From Verrucomicrobiales bacterium (GTDB lineage Bacteria; Verrucomicrobiota; Verrucomicrobiia; Verrucomicrobiales; DEV007), in assembly GCA_007123695.1 (NCBI GenBank), contig SLGN01000234.1, forward strand, positions 1-5,820: DNA of 5,820 nucleotides. The letters are read 5' to 3'. The notes beneath the pieces are model-generated. The model did not search any database. It was not told where the DNA came from and was given only the letters and a program-made list of their open reading frames with translations. A program made the position numbers and the translations under genes. Of this stretch, positions 5,620 to 5,820 are shown piece after piece. Positions within the stretch are counted from its first letter, which is position 1. The number at the start of each line of letters is the position of its first letter.

Positions 5620-5820
5620 GGACTACGGAGGAGGAGAGGAGGAGGGGCGGCCAGGAACGAATCGGGAGTCAAAAGTCCCAGAGTCGGAAATCCCGAGTGA
5701 TCCGTCCAGAAGAAACTCCCTCCCCCGCAAGAAGTTTCGATTCCGCAACCCCCTCCGACCTCTTCCGATCTCCCACAAAGGTCTCCCCAGACGATTTCCA
5801 ACCGTCCTCATGACAGACAA
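5620..5820. other. Upstream region of the propeller gene; possible gene start at right edge
   Basis: About 200 bases lie upstream of the propeller start. The minus-strand leader is a pure pyrimidine run of 21 bases (5647-5627) ending 7 bases before the ATG; no Shine-Dalgarno site is present and no convincing promoter boxes were found. An imperfect inverted repeat joins TCGGGA (5662-5667) and TCCCGA (5691-5696). At 5810 an ATG opens a rightward frame for the last 11 bases (M-T-D...), which could be the start of a divergent gene, but too little is visible to call it. Short open frames here have no recognisable protein character. Confidence 0.4.

Noticed and set aside
5667..5672. TTGACT on the minus strand as a -35 box for the propeller gene
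   Set aside because: No plausible -10 box at 16-18 bp spacing follows.
5580..5813. Plus-strand 77-codon open frame at the right end
   Set aside because: It starts inside the propeller signal peptide region on the other strand, is Ser/Arg/Pro-rich, and shows no family signal. Its ATGA overlap with the ATG at 5810 is probably chance.

Overview
This is a GC-rich bacterial window carrying three same-strand (+) genes, one convergent (-) gene and one decayed antisense gene remnant. The gene content suggests a Gram-negative member of the PVC group, most likely Verrucomicrobiota or Planctomycetota. The clues are an outer-membrane secretin, a secreted PQQ-like beta-propeller of the type abundant in those phyla, WD40 debris, and starts without clear Shine-Dalgarno sites. 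This placement is inferred from gene families and style; no marker gene here fixes the taxonomy.

Layout: (1) 2-1660 (+) is the 3' part of a secretin gene (GspD/PulD-like), open through the left edge, with a Gln/Gly repeat linker at its visible start. (2) 1661-2047 is a 387-bp gap. It holds a short GC hairpin after the secretin stop, a pair of 22-bp-spaced direct repeats, and, on the minus strand, a recognisable but broken WD40 repeat. The gap ends in a pyrimidine tract that abuts the next start codon. (3) 2048-2734 (+) encodes a secreted D-Ala-D-Ala dipeptidase (VanX/DdpX-like, peptidase family M15D) with a complete zinc and catalytic residue set. (4) 2731-4089 (+) encodes a CCA-adding enzyme / poly(A) polymerase family tRNA nucleotidyltransferase with an HD domain. 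Its ATG overlaps the dipeptidase TGA (ATGA), so the two form a translationally coupled pair. (5) 4090-4191 is a short convergent gap with an inverted repeat. (6) 4192-5619 (-) encodes an exported PQQ-like beta-propeller protein with a Gly/Arg-rich insertion. (7) 5620-5820 is its upstream region; a possible start codon of a further rightward gene lies in the last 11 bases.

The secretin, the dipeptidase and the propeller protein are all envelope proteins. The CCA enzyme is housekeeping tRNA maturation and appears to be linked to the dipeptidase only by co-transcription. I found no CRISPR array, tRNA or rRNA gene, intact mobile element or defence system. The most unusual content is the WD40 relic in the 1661-2047 gap, the pyrimidine leaders that replace Shine-Dalgarno sites, and the low-complexity insertions in two envelope proteins.
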